From the NCBI RefSeq assembly GCF_025602895.1, contig NW_026516216.1, positions 620,001 to 684,000 of the forward strand: DNA of 64,000 bases, in the 5' to 3' direction. The position numbers and the translations under genes are program-made. The first letter of the stretch is position 1, and every line of letters starts with the position of its first letter. Below are positions 23,188 through 34,590 of the stretch, piece by piece. The stretch comes from Polychytrium aggregatum (lineage: Eukaryota > Chytridiomycota > Chytridiomycetes > Polychytriales). Under the pieces are notes generated by a model. The model saw nothing but the letters and a program-made list of their open reading frames with translations, did not search any database and had not been told where the DNA came from.

Positions 23188-23901
23188 GGCAGCAACACTG
23201 GCAGCAACACTGGCAGCCTGGCACACATGTGCAGGCCGACATGCAAACATGCAAACATGCCGTCACCGCCAAACAAGCTCGCCCAGCCATCCAACCACCC
23301 AACTGACCTTCAGCCCCAGAACCGGCGACACACCAACCAGCCGCCGCGCCGTCGCTCCCCTGGCTGGCTGTCTGCGAGTGGGTGTGCATCGGTGGCGTCC
23401 AAACACCCATGTTCATGGCAGCCAACACTGCGGGTGTGTTCGTGGCTGTGGGTGCCTGTTGCTTCCAGCCCAGCCCAGTCCAGTCCAGCATCGTGTCCCC
23501 CTGGGATCGCTGGCTGCTCAGCTCGGTTGAGTTCGGTTCTGCTCTGCTTTGGCCCGTGTGCTGCCTGATCCATCATGCTCTCGCCCTTATCTATGCCATC
23601 GGTCCCCAACGCCATCCAGGAGACATCCAGGCGACATCCACCCCCCGTCCCTCTCCGACTCATCCTGCCAGCCATCGGTGTCGCTGCTCCTCACTCAGCC
23701 GTCGCGGCTTGGTAACCCGATCACAAAAACCTTCTCTCGCCGCCAGCCGGCTGTTGTGTTGCGAACAAGTCCCCACCTGGCTTGTTCGGCCTCGCCGCCC
23801 CGTTTCGCTCGCTCGTGCAGCATGGTGACCGTCGGCTGTCAGTCAAGTCGCAGCCCACGGCAAAGGGCGCCAAAGTATATTGGAGTGCCCGAATCATGCT
23901 C

Positions 23902-25628
23902 CTAGAGCTCCTTCTTCTCCTCCTCCTCCTCCTTGGGAACAGGGAGCTCGCCGCTGTCGGCAATCTCGATGGGGGTCTTGGGGCGGTCGCCTGCATCGCA
24001 CCATCGTCCGTTAGCGCCAGCGGCTGCAGTCCCTCGGATCCAATACCCCGCTCCGGCCGTGCACAGCAATTCCCGCTACCTTCCCGCCACCTCCAAACCC
24101 GAAACGGAACCAAGCTCAATCGCGCTGCTCTGCAAAATGGATACATACTGGGGCCGGTAGGAGTGTTCTCGATCTCTGTATCAGCGAAACAGCAAATTGC
24201 GACAGGAATTGTCCAATCAGAGGCTGTCCTCATGCCAGTCCGGCTCAAACCAACACTGCAGGCATGTCGCGCATGGACATGGATCCAGAGGCAGAGGCAG
24301 AGGCAGAGGCAGAGGCAGAGGCAGAGGCAGAGGCAGAGGCAGAGGCAGAGGCAGAGGCAGAGGCAGAGGCAGAGGCAGAGGCAGAGGCAGAGGCAGAGGC
24401 AGATACGTACTGGTAACAATGTCCATGCCCTTCAGAATCTTGCCAAAGACAACGTGGCGGCCGTCGAGCCACGGAGTTGAGACAGTGGTGATGAAGAACT
24501 GGGAGCCGTTGGTGTCTGTAGCGCCGCGGCATGGGAAAAGTCGACCGCCAAGGCGCGCCATGAAGCAACGAAGACGCAGCGACGAAGCGGATCAGAAAAG
24601 GAGCAGGCCTCCGTTTTCCCATGACCAGTGCTCTAACGCCGACACCCAGAATACGGACACAGACAAATGAGCAGAATAGGCCAGAGGCACCACCGCCTGT
24701 GCTCGGCCACCGACAGCATCGCCCTCTAGTCTGGCTCTTACCCTTGCCAGCATTGGCCATGGAGAGAATGCCGGGACCGGTGTGGCGGAGCTTGAAGTTC
24801 TCATCAGCGAACTTGTTGCCATAGATCGACTTGCCGCCAGTACCGTCGCCGCGGGTAAAGTCGCCGCCCTGGATCATAAAGTTCTGCAGCAGGCACGAGC
24901 AAGAGTACACAGACCCGTTAGCTGCACAGCAGACCGCCGTATTTCTGGCTCTGAGCCAGCACCAGCACCAGCACCAGCACCAGCACCAGCACCAGCACCA
25001 GCACCAGCACCAGCACCAGCACCAGCACCAGCACCAGCACCAGCACCAGCACCAGCACCAGCACCAGCACCAGCACCAGCACCAGCACATAGCCTCTTCA
25101 CCGATCGCCGCCGGCGTTGGGTCGCTAGATCGCTCCGATCACCTCTTGTAGTTCCTCAACGCCCCCTCCCTCTCTCCAGAGCCGATCTCATCCCCGAGCA
25201 TCCAAGAATCTTAGCTCCTCGTCGCGGCGTCCATCCGTCACATCGCTTTGGGGGCACTGCCAGCTGATCGCAGCCGCAGGGGCTGCTCGCCTTTTGATCT
25301 CCCATCCAAACACCCCCCCCCAGCCAACTCAGCAGTGAGCGCTTACCTTGATGACACGGTGGAACTTGGATCCCTTGTAGCCAAAGCCCTTCTCGCCGGT
25401 GGCCAGAGCTCGGAAGTTCTCGACGGTCTTGGGAACCGTGGCGCCATAGAGACCAATCTCGATGCGGCCGAGGCTCTCGTCTCCTTGCTTAATGTCAAAG
25501 TAGACAATGTTGGTGACGACGGGGCCCTTGGCCGCAACGACCGCGTTCTGGTCGAGGCAGCCGAGCAGGAGCAGGAGGGCCAGGGGGACACAAACGAATG
25601 CGACAATTGCGAAAGGCATGCGGGCCAT
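23902..25628 (-). CDS. ER-targeted cyclophilin B (peptidyl-prolyl isomerase) with KKEL tail
   Basis: Four exons, 25628-25347, 24883-24742, 24515-24411 and 23990-23902, join in phase to give 205 aa. A signal sequence (about residues 1-33, core [17 protein letters not shown]) is followed by the cyclophilin fold: [55 protein letters not shown] (catalytic Arg91), [33 protein letters not shown]. The Trp is the cyclosporin-contact residue. The last residues, EEEEEKKEL, end in a KDEL-like tetrapeptide, so ER-lumen retention is likely, consistent with a folding role for secretory proteins. Intron 1 and intron 3 each contain a long hexanucleotide array. The gene is head-to-head with SNW1, with 428 bp between start codons. 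Confidence 0.93.
24286..24402. repeat. Hexanucleotide repeat AGAGGC, about 19 copies, in cyclophilin intron 3
   Basis: An almost perfect array beginning within about 10 nt of the 5' splice site (GTACGT at 24410). On the transcribed RNA it reads as a pyrimidine-rich (GCCUCU)n tract. Confidence 0.95.
24956..25087. repeat. Hexanucleotide repeat ACCAGC, about 21 copies, in cyclophilin intron 1
   Basis: A perfect array over about 130 bp inside intron 1 (25346-24884). It reads (GCUGGU)n on the transcript. The translated Cys-Trp and Ala-Gly frames across it are artefacts. Confidence 0.95.
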
Positions 25629-26056
25629 AATGAGTGCTTTCTTGGTGCGGCGACGAGGCGGCGGGCGTTAAAAGCAAAAAGCAGATGCGCTCGAGGGGGT
25701 GTGCCGATCGGGTCGCCGCCGAAGGGCGAGGGGGCGCCTGGTGCGGCGGCCGGGTCCCAGCCACGTGTCGGTCACGCCGCTGCGCTTGCGCTGGTGGTGC
25801 CCGGCGATTGGCTGCCGACGACGCAACCGCCGGCTCGAGCCAGGCGGGTCGATCCGGATCCAGGGAGGCGCCGCCCGGCTCGAGCCGGCTCGTTCGAGAT
25901 CCCGTTTTGCGGCGCCTCCCAGCCAGGCAAACGCAGCATTCCGACCCAACAGAGGCGGCCTCACCCCATCCGATCCGCATCAACAGCCCACCCATCCACA
26001 TCCACATCCCATCCAGCCGCAGCCTCCTCCGTCCCGACGATCGTGTCTGCACACAC

Positions 26057-28404
26057 ATGTCTCGGCTGTCCAGGTGCGTGTGCATAGTCTGTCGTCTCCA
26101 TTGTGCATGATCTGTCAGCCCGCAGCACCAAAAGCCTGCATCTGACGCCGCCCTCTCTCTTTGCAGCGTCCTGCCCGCCCCCAAAAACGCCGGCTTCCAC
26201 TCCACTTCCCGTTCGAGATGGGAAGACTCGGAGGATGAAGACGAAGCGGCCCAGCTGACATCGACATCCCACAAGAGCCAGACGCAGTCTCTTCCTGCGG
26301 GCCCGCCGCCATATGGAAAGCGCAAAGGCTTCATTCCCCGAGTGCCGTCGGTAAGAAGCCCGTCTGAGGCAGCCTGGGCAAATCCTTCTCGCATGCGATC
26401 GATCGCCACGCTGGCACATGTCGGAGCCGGAAAGGCAGAAACATGCTCTCCAGCTCTCTAACCGGCAGCAACTGCACTCCTTCCCCACAGGACTTTGGCG
26501 ATGGCGGCGCCTTCCCGGAAATCCACGTTGCCCAATACCCGCTCGATCTCGGCAAGAAGAGCCAGTCCTCGGCGCTGAGCAACTCCTCTGCCATTCCGCT
26601 GCAGACTGATTCGGAGGGAAACATTCGCTATGACGTTGTTCTGAGGGGACAGGACAGCGACGCCTCCGGCAAGAAAGTGATCCACTCGCAGCTGAGTGCC
26701 TTGAAGGAAAAGGATATTCTGGAACACGACGACTCGCTCGCCCGGCCCGACGAGGAGACTGTCAAAGCCACAACCGAGAAGACCAAGCAGGCACTCGAGA
26801 AGCTTGTCGAAGGTGTGTATTCGCCAAAGACCCGTACCCTCGTCCACTACGAACTTGGTGATTATGTGGCCTTGGCCCAGCCTTCCCTGCTCTGCCTCTT
26901 TGCTGACTCGCCCATTTCGCTTGCTGTCTTGCTTGTCACGGACACGATGCTGCCACATACACCCAGGCCGTATCAAGTCTGCGCAGCCCACCCAAGTCGC
27001 ATCAGCAAAAACCAACGAGCCCGAATATCTGCGATACACGCCCTCCGGCTCCAGCTCCGGCCCAGCACAGACCAGGATCATTCGCATGGTCGAGGCCCCG
27101 GTCGACCCGATGGAGCCGCCAAAGTTCAAGCACAAAAAGGTCCCGCGGAAAGCGCCCTCGCCGCCCCCGCCGGTGATGCACTCGCCTCCCCGAAAAGTCA
27201 GCGCCGAAGAGCAGAAGAACTGGGTCATCCCGCCGTGCATTTCGAACTGGAAGAACGCAAAGGGCTACACCATCCCTCTGGACAAGCGTTTGGCGGCGGA
27301 CGGCCGTGGCCTCCAGACGGTACGGACCGCATCAGTCCCATTGCGTTGAACTACTCAGCGATCCTGGGCATCGTGGGCCTGTTCACAAGCAGCCATACAT
27401 TCCCCGTGTCCTTTCGCTCGTATTGCTTGCCTGTACTTTGCGCTCGCTCGTTTTCTCATCCACAATTGCTTCGCAGATCACAGTAAACGATGGCTTTGCC
27501 AAGCTGACCGAAGCTCTGCTGATTGCCGACCGACACGCCCGCGAGGAAGTTCGAATCCGTGCTGAAATGCAGACCAAACTCGCCCAGAAGGCCAAGGCCG
27601 AGAAGGAGCAGCAGCTTCGGGATATTGCACGCAAAGCCCGCGATGGCCGCGTTGGCCTCTCTGCCTCGGTCGGCGAGACCCAGCACGACCAAGGAGAAGG
27701 AGAGAGCGCTGAGGATGACGATGACGAGGATGAAGAGGACGACGAGCGCCTTCGTGAGCGCGATGCTCTACGACGGGAGCTGAGACAGCAGCACAAACGA
27801 GAACTGACACTGAGTCACATGGGCCGCGAGACCAAGGCCAAGGTCATGAGCAAGATGTAAGTCGGCCTGGGCCGCTGTGCTAATGATGGTGTACTCTGCT
27901 TGGGCAATATCGCCTGCTATCTGTTTCTCACTGCTGCTTGTTTGCTATTTCAGGGCCGATCGAGACATTTCCGAGAAGGTGGCTCTGGGTCTTGCCCAGC
28001 CAACCATGTCCAAGGAATCCATGTACGATCAGCGTCTCTTCAACCAGTCTGCTGGATTGTCCTCTGGATTCGGAGGCGAGGACGCCTACAACATCTACGA
28101 CAAACCACTGTTCTCTGGCACGTCGGCGCAATCGATCTACCGGCCCACCAAGGTCGCAGACGACGAAGTCCTGCCCGGCGTGTCGACCGCAGGAATCGAG
28201 AAGCTGCTGAGCAGCAGCGAGCCTGCCCGTGGCTTCAAGGGTGCGGAGGGATCGGGCGGTAGTGGTGTGAGCGGGCCTGTCCAGTTTGAAAAGGACGTTG
28301 CCGATCCGTTTGGTCTCGACGAGTTCATGGCCCATGCCAAGCGCGGCCGAAAGGACGACCATCGCGCCAGCGCTCCCGAGGAGAAGCGGAGCCGACGGGA
28401 CTGA
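26057..28404 (+). CDS. SNW1: SNW1/SKIP/Prp45 splicing and transcription coregulator
   Basis: Six exons, 26057-26073, 26167-26350, 26491-26812, 26967-27319, 27477-27856 and 27954-28404, all in phase, give 568 aa. The N-terminal PPPYGKRKGFIPR and DFGDGGAFPEIHVAQYPL blocks and the SNW domain are complete: EYLRYTPSG, PVDPMEPPKFKHKK, CISNWKNAKGYTIPLDKR with the defining S-N-W, DGRGLQ, NDGFAKLTEALLIADR, and ADRDISEKVALG. The tail contains SMYDQRLFNQSAGLSSGFG and IYDKPLF. SNW1/Prp45 is a component of the activated spliceosome (Prp19-associated) and, in animals, a nuclear-receptor and Notch coregulator. The first coding exon is only 17 nt. An acidic Asp/Glu patch lies at about 27700-27745. The gene is tail-to-tail with the Prp28 gene, another splicing factor. 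Confidence 0.96.
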
Positions 28405-28720
28405 CATGGGAACTAGGACCATCCGGTTTACTTGGCTGAAACACGAGACATGCAGCTCTGTGCCGCTGCATTCATGTCCCTCAACACTGGCTTTGTCAGC
28501 CGAAACCGATCCTGGGAGCAGCCTGCTGTGCCGCGTTGTCCTTCCGGCGTTGCGGCTTGGGGCGACATGCACACCGGGTGCCAGTGGTACGTTTGTCATG
28601 ATGCACGGACTGCTGTGGCCGTCACCAGCTTTTTATTCAGCCAATCGGATGCCCGGACGCAGAGAGGATGGGTGCGCGGCTATCCTTTCGGGGCGGGCAG
28701 AGTAAGAGGGGAGGGGCGCC
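28405..28720. other. Short intergenic region between convergent SNW1 and PRP28
   Basis: A 316-bp interval separating the two stop codons, presumably shared 3' UTRs and terminators. No gene was seen. Confidence 0.6.
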
Positions 28721-31700
28721 TCAAGACTGGAAGATGGTTTCTTCCTGCTTTCTCTTTGGCTTGAAGCTGCCAGGCTTGTTTTGAGCAGCCTGTGTGGGAA
28801 TATTGGACGGCCTTGTGAGCCTCAGATGCGCACCAGGACCACATCCGATCCTGCACGGTCCCCAGATCACTCCGCGAACGCTGCTGCATATTTGGCTCAG
28901 CCAGTGATCACCCACCTCGTGGTTGGCGAGCTCAGGAGGGCAGCGCGACAGGGGCGACTTGAGGATCATCTGTTTCAAGTCGTACATCACATCGGTGTCG
29001 CCGTTGCCGAGGAAGGTGATGGCTACACCGTCTTTGCCAGCACGACCAGTGCGGCCGATACGGTGGGTATAGTCTGCAAAAACGACGGAGATTAGACAAG
29101 GGTGCCAAGCGGCCCTCCCACAGCACTCTGGGCCATCCATCGCATTCCCGACATCACGGTGGCGCTGACGAGGACAGAGAGTCGCTGCAGCGCCCGCTGC
29201 ACGCGCAAACCCACCTTCGATCTTCAGAGACATGTCATAGTTGATAACCAGCGACACGTTCTTGACATCGATACCTCTTCCAGCGACGTCTGTGGCCACC
29301 AGAATGTCCTTGGTGCCGTTCTTGAGGGCAGCAAGCGAGGCCTCGCGCTGCTCCTGCGACTTGCCACCGTGCAGGGTCGTGGTGCGATACTGTGCCAGCC
29401 CATCGTTTGAGAAGAAAAGGGTCAGCCGAGCAATATAGATCGTCTAGCAATATCGCACATCTGCACAGCAACAAGCACGTTGCACATACACCAAGTCTCT
29501 CAAGGGCTTTCGAGAGGACATCGCACCCCTTCTTCTGGTTGACAAAGACAATGATCGGAGGCTCGAAGCGACCGTTGAGAATCTCAATGAGACGGTTCTT
29601 CTTCTTGTTCTCGTCGTTGATGAACTCGACACGCTGCTCGATACGGTCGACAACCTGGCCGGCCGTACCAATCGTGACCACAGCAGGCCGCCGCAAGTAC
29701 CTGCATCCAGCAGCAAAGCAAGCGACGTCAGCAAGGAGAGCCTTTCCCACACCAGCGAGAGACCCCTTGCCCCCCCCCACACACCACCACAGTGAGCTTA
29801 CTTTTTAGCGAGGCGTTCCACAGCAGCGGGCATCGTCGCCGAGAACATCACGGTTTGTCGGAAGCGATCCTTCATGCCCATGATCGCCCGTAGCTCCTCC
29901 ACATTCTCGGCGTCCTCCGTGTCGGGCTTGACGTTCGACACAGGCAGGGCATCCAGGATAAAGTTGACGTCGGTCTCGAAACCCATATCGATCATGCGAT
30001 CGGCTTCGTCCATGACAACGTAGGTGCACTGGCTGAGGACAAGCATACGACGATCCAGACAATCCTTGAGGCGACCAGGCGTTGCAATGATGATTTCGGC
30101 GCCGTTGCGGAGGGCGATAGCCTGCTCCTCTATCGAGTGACCACCGACGATCGAGACACAGTTGAACCCAAGCGGCCGACAGAACTTGTGCGTCTCCTGC
30201 TCGATCTGCTGCGCCAGCTCACGAGTGGGGGCCAGGATGATGGCATAGGGACCATCGTTTTGGTTGCTTTCGTCCAGTGGCGGCAGCTCGGTGATGAACA
30301 CGAGCATCGGAATCAAGAACGACGCCGTCTTGCCGGAGCCTGGAAGCAAAAATATGTCAGCCAAAGCAACATTCCGTCGCCAAAGTGGTCCACCCTAGAC
30401 TAGCCAGCCACGCCGTAGTCGGTCCCACCGCGCAAAAGACGCATCTGCTCACCCGTCTCGGCAATGCCGATGATGTCTCGGTTCTGCAGCCCAATTGGAA
30501 TAGCCTGGCGCTGAATAGGCGTGGGCTCCTTGTAGCCGACTTCGTTGATGACCTTGTGAAGGCGCTCCGGCAGCTCGGCTTCCTCCCAGGTGCGAAGCGG
30601 ATTCGGGATGTTGCCGCCCTTGGTCGAGATGTTAAAGTCCTCTTTGAAGATACGCCAATCGCGCTCCTTCATCTCCGAGAGCGGTTTTTCGGACCAGTGG
30701 CGGTCGTCCCAGGCGGCCTGCCGCTCTCGGCGGCGGTCAATCTCTATGAGCTCGCCAGCCCGATCCTTTTCCTCGATCGTTCGGCGCTCCTCGAGGAGAC
30801 GGCCGTAGAACTCGGAGCGCAGCTTTTTCTGGTGCTTGATGTCGATGCCGGCGATATGGCCTCGTCCAAAGAGCTGTACGTCATGTTTCTGGATGTAAAG
30901 CGGGTTGATGTCCTTGGCGGTGTCCTCCTGGGCGTCCCAGTCAAAGACAAACTTTTTGTCGTTCATCTTGCGGATTCGGCGCTTCTTTTGCTCTCCGCCC
31001 ATGTATCGATCCCTGATCGCCTGGAGCTCCTTTTCGCTGAGATTGTCTGATGATTTTGGCATATCGTCGTCACTGCTCGGACGGGCTCGGCGTCGATCCG
31101 GGCCGCGCTCGTCGACATATCGACCGGAGGAGCCTCGGCTTGGCTCGTCCCGTGGGCCGCGGGGGTCTCTCGGCCCGGCGGCGCTGGGCTCGTCTCTTCG
31201 GCCGGCAGAGAAGTGGTCTTGCACGGATCTTCGCTCCTGCTCCTGCTGCTGTCGAAGCTGCTCGACCTCTTGGGCTCGCTTCTCAAGAGCAAGCTTAGCG
31301 CGCTCTTCCTTGGAAAGGAACACAGGCTTGTCGCTTGCAGCCTTCTCTTCGGCCTTCTTCTTGAGCAGCTCCTCGAGAGAAAGCGGCGCTTTCTTGACGG
31401 GCTTGTTTGATTCGTCTTCGGCGCCCTCCATCTCGACATCATCGTTGGCTGGCCGGGACACTTCGGAGGGCCGACTCCTGGCGAACGGATCGTGCTCCGA
31501 GCCTCGAGCATCACTGCTGCCCCGAACGCTGCGGTCTACGTCGTAGCGATCGGCGTCTCGTCTGCCATCGTCTCGTCTGCGGTCGTACTCTCTCCTTGGC
31601 GGTTCATCGCGGCCACGGCGGTCGTCTCGGGACCCATAGCGAGCATCGTCGTAGTCACGGCGGCGATCTCGATCTCGATCCTTATCCCGATCTCTATCTC

Positions 31701-31945
31701 GCTCGCGGTCGCGGTCTCGGTCTCGGTCTCGGTCTCTATCCCGATCCCGGTCTCGGTCTCTATTCCGGTATCGGTCGCGGTCTCGATCCCGGTCTCGTTC
31801 ACGATCCCTGTCGCGGCCGTCTCGATAGTCGCTGCAAAATAGCACATGGAAGACCGAGGGAAGCGGCGGGTGAGATGCTGGGTGTGGCAGAGCAATAATG
31901 GCTCACGGCGTCGCACTGCAAGCGCATGTACCTGCGCGAATCCAT
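28721..31945 (-). CDS. PRP28: DEAD-box RNA helicase Prp28 (DDX23/U5-100K)
   Basis: Seven exons, 31945-31932, 31831-30453, 30339-29802, 29700-29490, 29389-29215, 29073-28916 and 28789-28721, join in phase to give 847 aa. The N-terminus is a long Arg-Asp/Arg-Glu alternating region, then Lys/Glu coiled-coil-like sequence and the Prp28-specific [22 protein letters not shown] and [11 protein letters not shown] blocks. Helicase motifs are complete: [10 protein letters not shown] (Q), AETGSGKT (I, Lys468), [17 protein letters not shown] (II), SAT (III), [20 protein letters not shown] (V), [11 protein letters not shown] (VI). Prp28 unwinds U1 from the 5' splice site so that U6 can replace it. The first coding exon is 14 nt (MDSR). 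The gene is head-to-head with the EMI1-like gene (319 bp between start codons). Confidence 0.96.
31650..31815. repeat. Purine/pyrimidine-biased repeat encoding Arg-Asp array of Prp28
   Basis: A degenerate hexamer repeat of the tctcggtctcgg / tcccgatctcga type that on the minus strand encodes alternating RD dipeptides, in frame with Prp28 exon 2. Confidence 0.85.
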
Positions 31946-32264
31946 CGCTGTGTGTTCGTGTGCGGTGCGTTTGCCGGGGGGGGGTGCTGTCTGTTGATGG
32001 GTATCGAGCCCAAGCAGCCAGCAGGACAAGCAACGGACGAAGCTGGGCTGCGGGATCTCGGTTTGGCTTGTCCCCGTGGGCGTGGCTGGCCGCGGTCTGG
32101 CTGGCTTTCCGTGCAGCCGCGACACGGAATCCGGCTGCGCGACGCAAGCCAAAATGCGATCCAGGCCGTTCTGCCTGCCCGCAGTCGACGTTGTCCATCC
32201 CTCAGCCGGCAACCAAGACCAACATCCAGCAGCCAGCAGCCCAAGACCGGCAGTCCAAGGCCAT

Positions 32265-33005
32265 ATGCAAGATCCCCCGAAAGCCGAGCAAGCCCAGACC
32301 AATGGCGGTGACACAGCCGACAGCACACCCGCAGCATGCAGCGTCTGGGATGCCTTTGACAAGATGCAGCTCTGCTACAGTAGGCATGCGGATCCAGCTT
32401 CGTTTCTCTTGCTGCTTCGTTTCTCTTGCAGCGCATCCAGAGAGCCTTCTGGACTGAAAAGGCTCTGCCATGCTTCTGCCGTTGCGCCTCCTGGTCACTG
32501 CAGCCTTGATCCCTCAGGTCAAGCACTACTATCGATACGGCAACTTTCGTGACTGCACGGCCGATCGAGAAGAGTTCAACTTTTGCTTGAAGATGAAGAT
32601 GAAGAGCCGGCCTGTCGCAGAGGCAAGGACAGCAGCGCCAAGCAGCGGCGCTGGATATCTCTTGTGCGGACGGTGAACAAGTCTGCTTTGAGCGTCACCG
32701 CACTCGACTCACCGATTTTGTACTGATCACTAGAAACTGATTCGGGAACGGCGAGATCTCAAATACCAGCAAAAGATCACTGAGCGGAGCTCGCTGGATA
32801 TCTGGGAGGTGGGTTTTGGAGCGTATGGTGATCCTCCGATGCATGCTGTCATCGACCGCTCTCCTTCGCCCGTCGTCGCTGCTCATTCTCGGCCAAACTC
32901 GGGCGTGTCGTGCAGCTGCGATCAAGCCCGCCGGAAAACTTCCCTCCAGCCCCGTCGACATCATCGACATCATCGACATCATCAACACCATCGTCGTCGA
33001 CGTGA
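32265..33005 (+). CDS. EMI1/DUF3128-family small protein
   Basis: Four exons: 32265-32379, 32504-about 32622, 32734-32808 and 32916-33005. They give the family core CSVWDAFDKMQLCY | TLIPQVKHYYRYGNFRDC | EEFNFCLKMKMKSRP | KLIRERRDLKYQQ..SSLDIWE | LRSSPPENFPPAP. This matches the DUF3128 pattern of conserved Cys residues, HYYxYG, FRDC and a terminal DxWELR. Yeast EMI1 affects meiotic induction and mitochondrial respiration; the molecular role is unknown. Exon 2 can end in phase either at a GC donor (GAG|GCAAGG, 32622) or at a weak GTCGCA donor (32613). The last exon is Ser/Thr/Pro-rich. The gene is tail-to-tail with the EF-hand gene. Confidence 0.8.
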
Positions 33006-33186
33006 TTCCAGACGCTCTCTGTCTGAGCCGCGACTGTAGCGATAAACCGGCCAAGACTGCTGTTGCATTTCAGCTGGGAATGAAGTCACAGGTGCTCCCT
33101 GAGCGACGTTGTGGCACGCCGGCCCGGCATTCGCAACGGCATGTCGTTTTCGCCACACCGGGCCGTTCCGCCGACACTGTGTTGGG

Positions 33187-33983
33187 CTACATGTCCATTT
33201 TTTCAAAATCTCGGAGATTGATTGCGCCATCCTTGTCTGCATCGAACTTGTCCAGAATACACTTGATGTCGCCCTTGTAGGGCAGGCCGTACGGGTTCAT
33301 GGTCTTGATGAGCCGCACCAGCGTCTCGTCGGAGACGGTCGTAGGGGTGTCTGATGGCTCCATAATCTTGTTTGCCGTGGGAAGGAGAGATGGAAAGGTG
33401 GTCGGTGTGGTTTCATGGAGCCGCATCGGAAACACGCTGGTGAATGAAGCAAGCGAGCCAGTGTTGAAACGGCACCCCGAATGCGAGCAAGCCATGCAGA
33501 AAGTCGGCGACAGTCGCCAGCAAGTACCTTGAAAGTATCCTCAAACGGCACGCAAGCCAGGGGTTTGTGCAGCAGCATGTTGGTGAGAGCTTCCTTGGTG
33601 AGCTCTTCCCTCCCTGTTCCCAAGAGCTTGAGGACTTTCTTGTTGCAGTTGTGGTGGAGCGAGTGCGGAAAATACTTGTCGAAGAAGTTCTGGATATTCT
33701 TGACCGTGATTTTTTTCCCGTCCTCCGAAAGCATCTGGAAGGCCATCTCGATATCGCGTTTCTGCATCGGGGGCTGCTCTTGCGCCTTGGCCGATCCTCG
33801 TACTCGGTCGACAATGGAGCGCGTACGGGCGATCGACTCCCGTCGGCCTGTGTCAGGGTTGCGGGCAATCGATTCCCCTCTGTGCATATCTGGAAGACGA
33901 ACGATCGATTCTCGTCGTGGGCCGTCGGCCGCACGGGCGCTCACAGGTCGGCTCTTGCTGGCGGACGGATGCAAGCTGGACAT
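33187..33983 (-). CDS. EF-hand (calmodulin-like) protein
   Basis: Two exons, 33983-33528 and 33366-33187, in phase, give 211 aa. An Arg/Ser-rich N-terminal region has a thrice-repeated RRESIxR motif (RRESIVR, RGESIAR, RRESIAR), possible basophilic kinase sites. It is followed by KRDIEMAFQMLSEDGKKITV (a degenerate EF-hand) and NNxLGTGREELTKEALTNML-like helices. The C-terminal canonical loop DADKDGAINLRD has Asp at positions 1, 3, 5 and 12 and Gly at 6. A calcium-sensing role is inferred. The acceptor (AACAAG|ATTATG) is weak but preserves the frame; an alternative acceptor at 33436 introduces a stop. The frame is open upstream to 34166, so the true start may be earlier. Confidence 0.7.
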
Positions 33984-34590
33984 GGCTTTTGGTGCGACTT
34001 GCTTGTTCCCAGGGTCGGTGCGAGCGGTTTTGATGCAAGTCCGAGGACATTGCCGTTGGCTCTCGGAGCCGCCGTTCGCAAGGCCTGAGACTCCGATTCG
34101 TGGCCCCCTCGGGGCATGATCCTGTGGCACCCTAGCGATATCGATGAGCACACCACCACAACCCACGAGGCTATATCGTAAGCAGCATGTGGGAATTGGA
34201 GCATATTGCTGACTCGAGCTGTGCTGAATGCAGATTTGCTGAAGTGTCCGCGATGGATGGCTCTGTCAGAGTCACCGAGACGAGAGATGGCTGTTCGCAA
34301 GACCCACAAGCCGACCAAAGCGAATCTAGGCCAGCGCCGTTCAAAGTGAGCTCAGTAATCAAGTTTATTCATTGCATCCAGGTTGTCCAACATCTTCAGC
34401 ACAGCAGCAAACACTGGCTGTTGCGGGAGCATGCCGGAGCTTGATCTTTTACAAAAGTGTCACAGCTAGAACATACCCACAAATGAAACAGGAAGCCACA
34501 ATCACGCAGAGAGGGAGAGAGAGCCGGCAGGGTCCTCCCCCGTCACCAGTCAGGCCAGTAGCCGGAATGGCGTGTCGCCAATCACACGAT
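33984..34590. other. Intergenic region
   Basis: 5' flank of the EF-hand gene and 3' flank of the CBM9-like gene. No additional gene was seen apart from possible extra N-terminal codons of the EF-hand protein. Confidence 0.5.

Larger units (their letters stand above)
21786..23901. other. GC-rich gene-free region
   Basis: Long overlapping open frames on both strands have repeat-like, Cys/Ala/Pro-rich translations without domains. Tandem arrays at 22190-22250 and 23118-23190 are listed. No gene is supported. Confidence 0.55.

Noticed and set aside
24956-25087. Array as a possible CRISPR
   Set aside because: Contiguous 6-bp repeats without spacers, in a eukaryotic intron.
24245-25101. Long frames of alternating Cys-Trp, Ala-Gly, Pro-Leu or Gln-His across the hexamer arrays
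   Set aside because: They are translations of intronic microsatellites in the cyclophilin gene; every frame through a hexamer repeat stays open.
30385-31898. Plus-strand frames rich in Ser, Leu and Val over 30.4-31.9 kb
   Set aside because: Antisense to the Prp28 Arg-Asp region.
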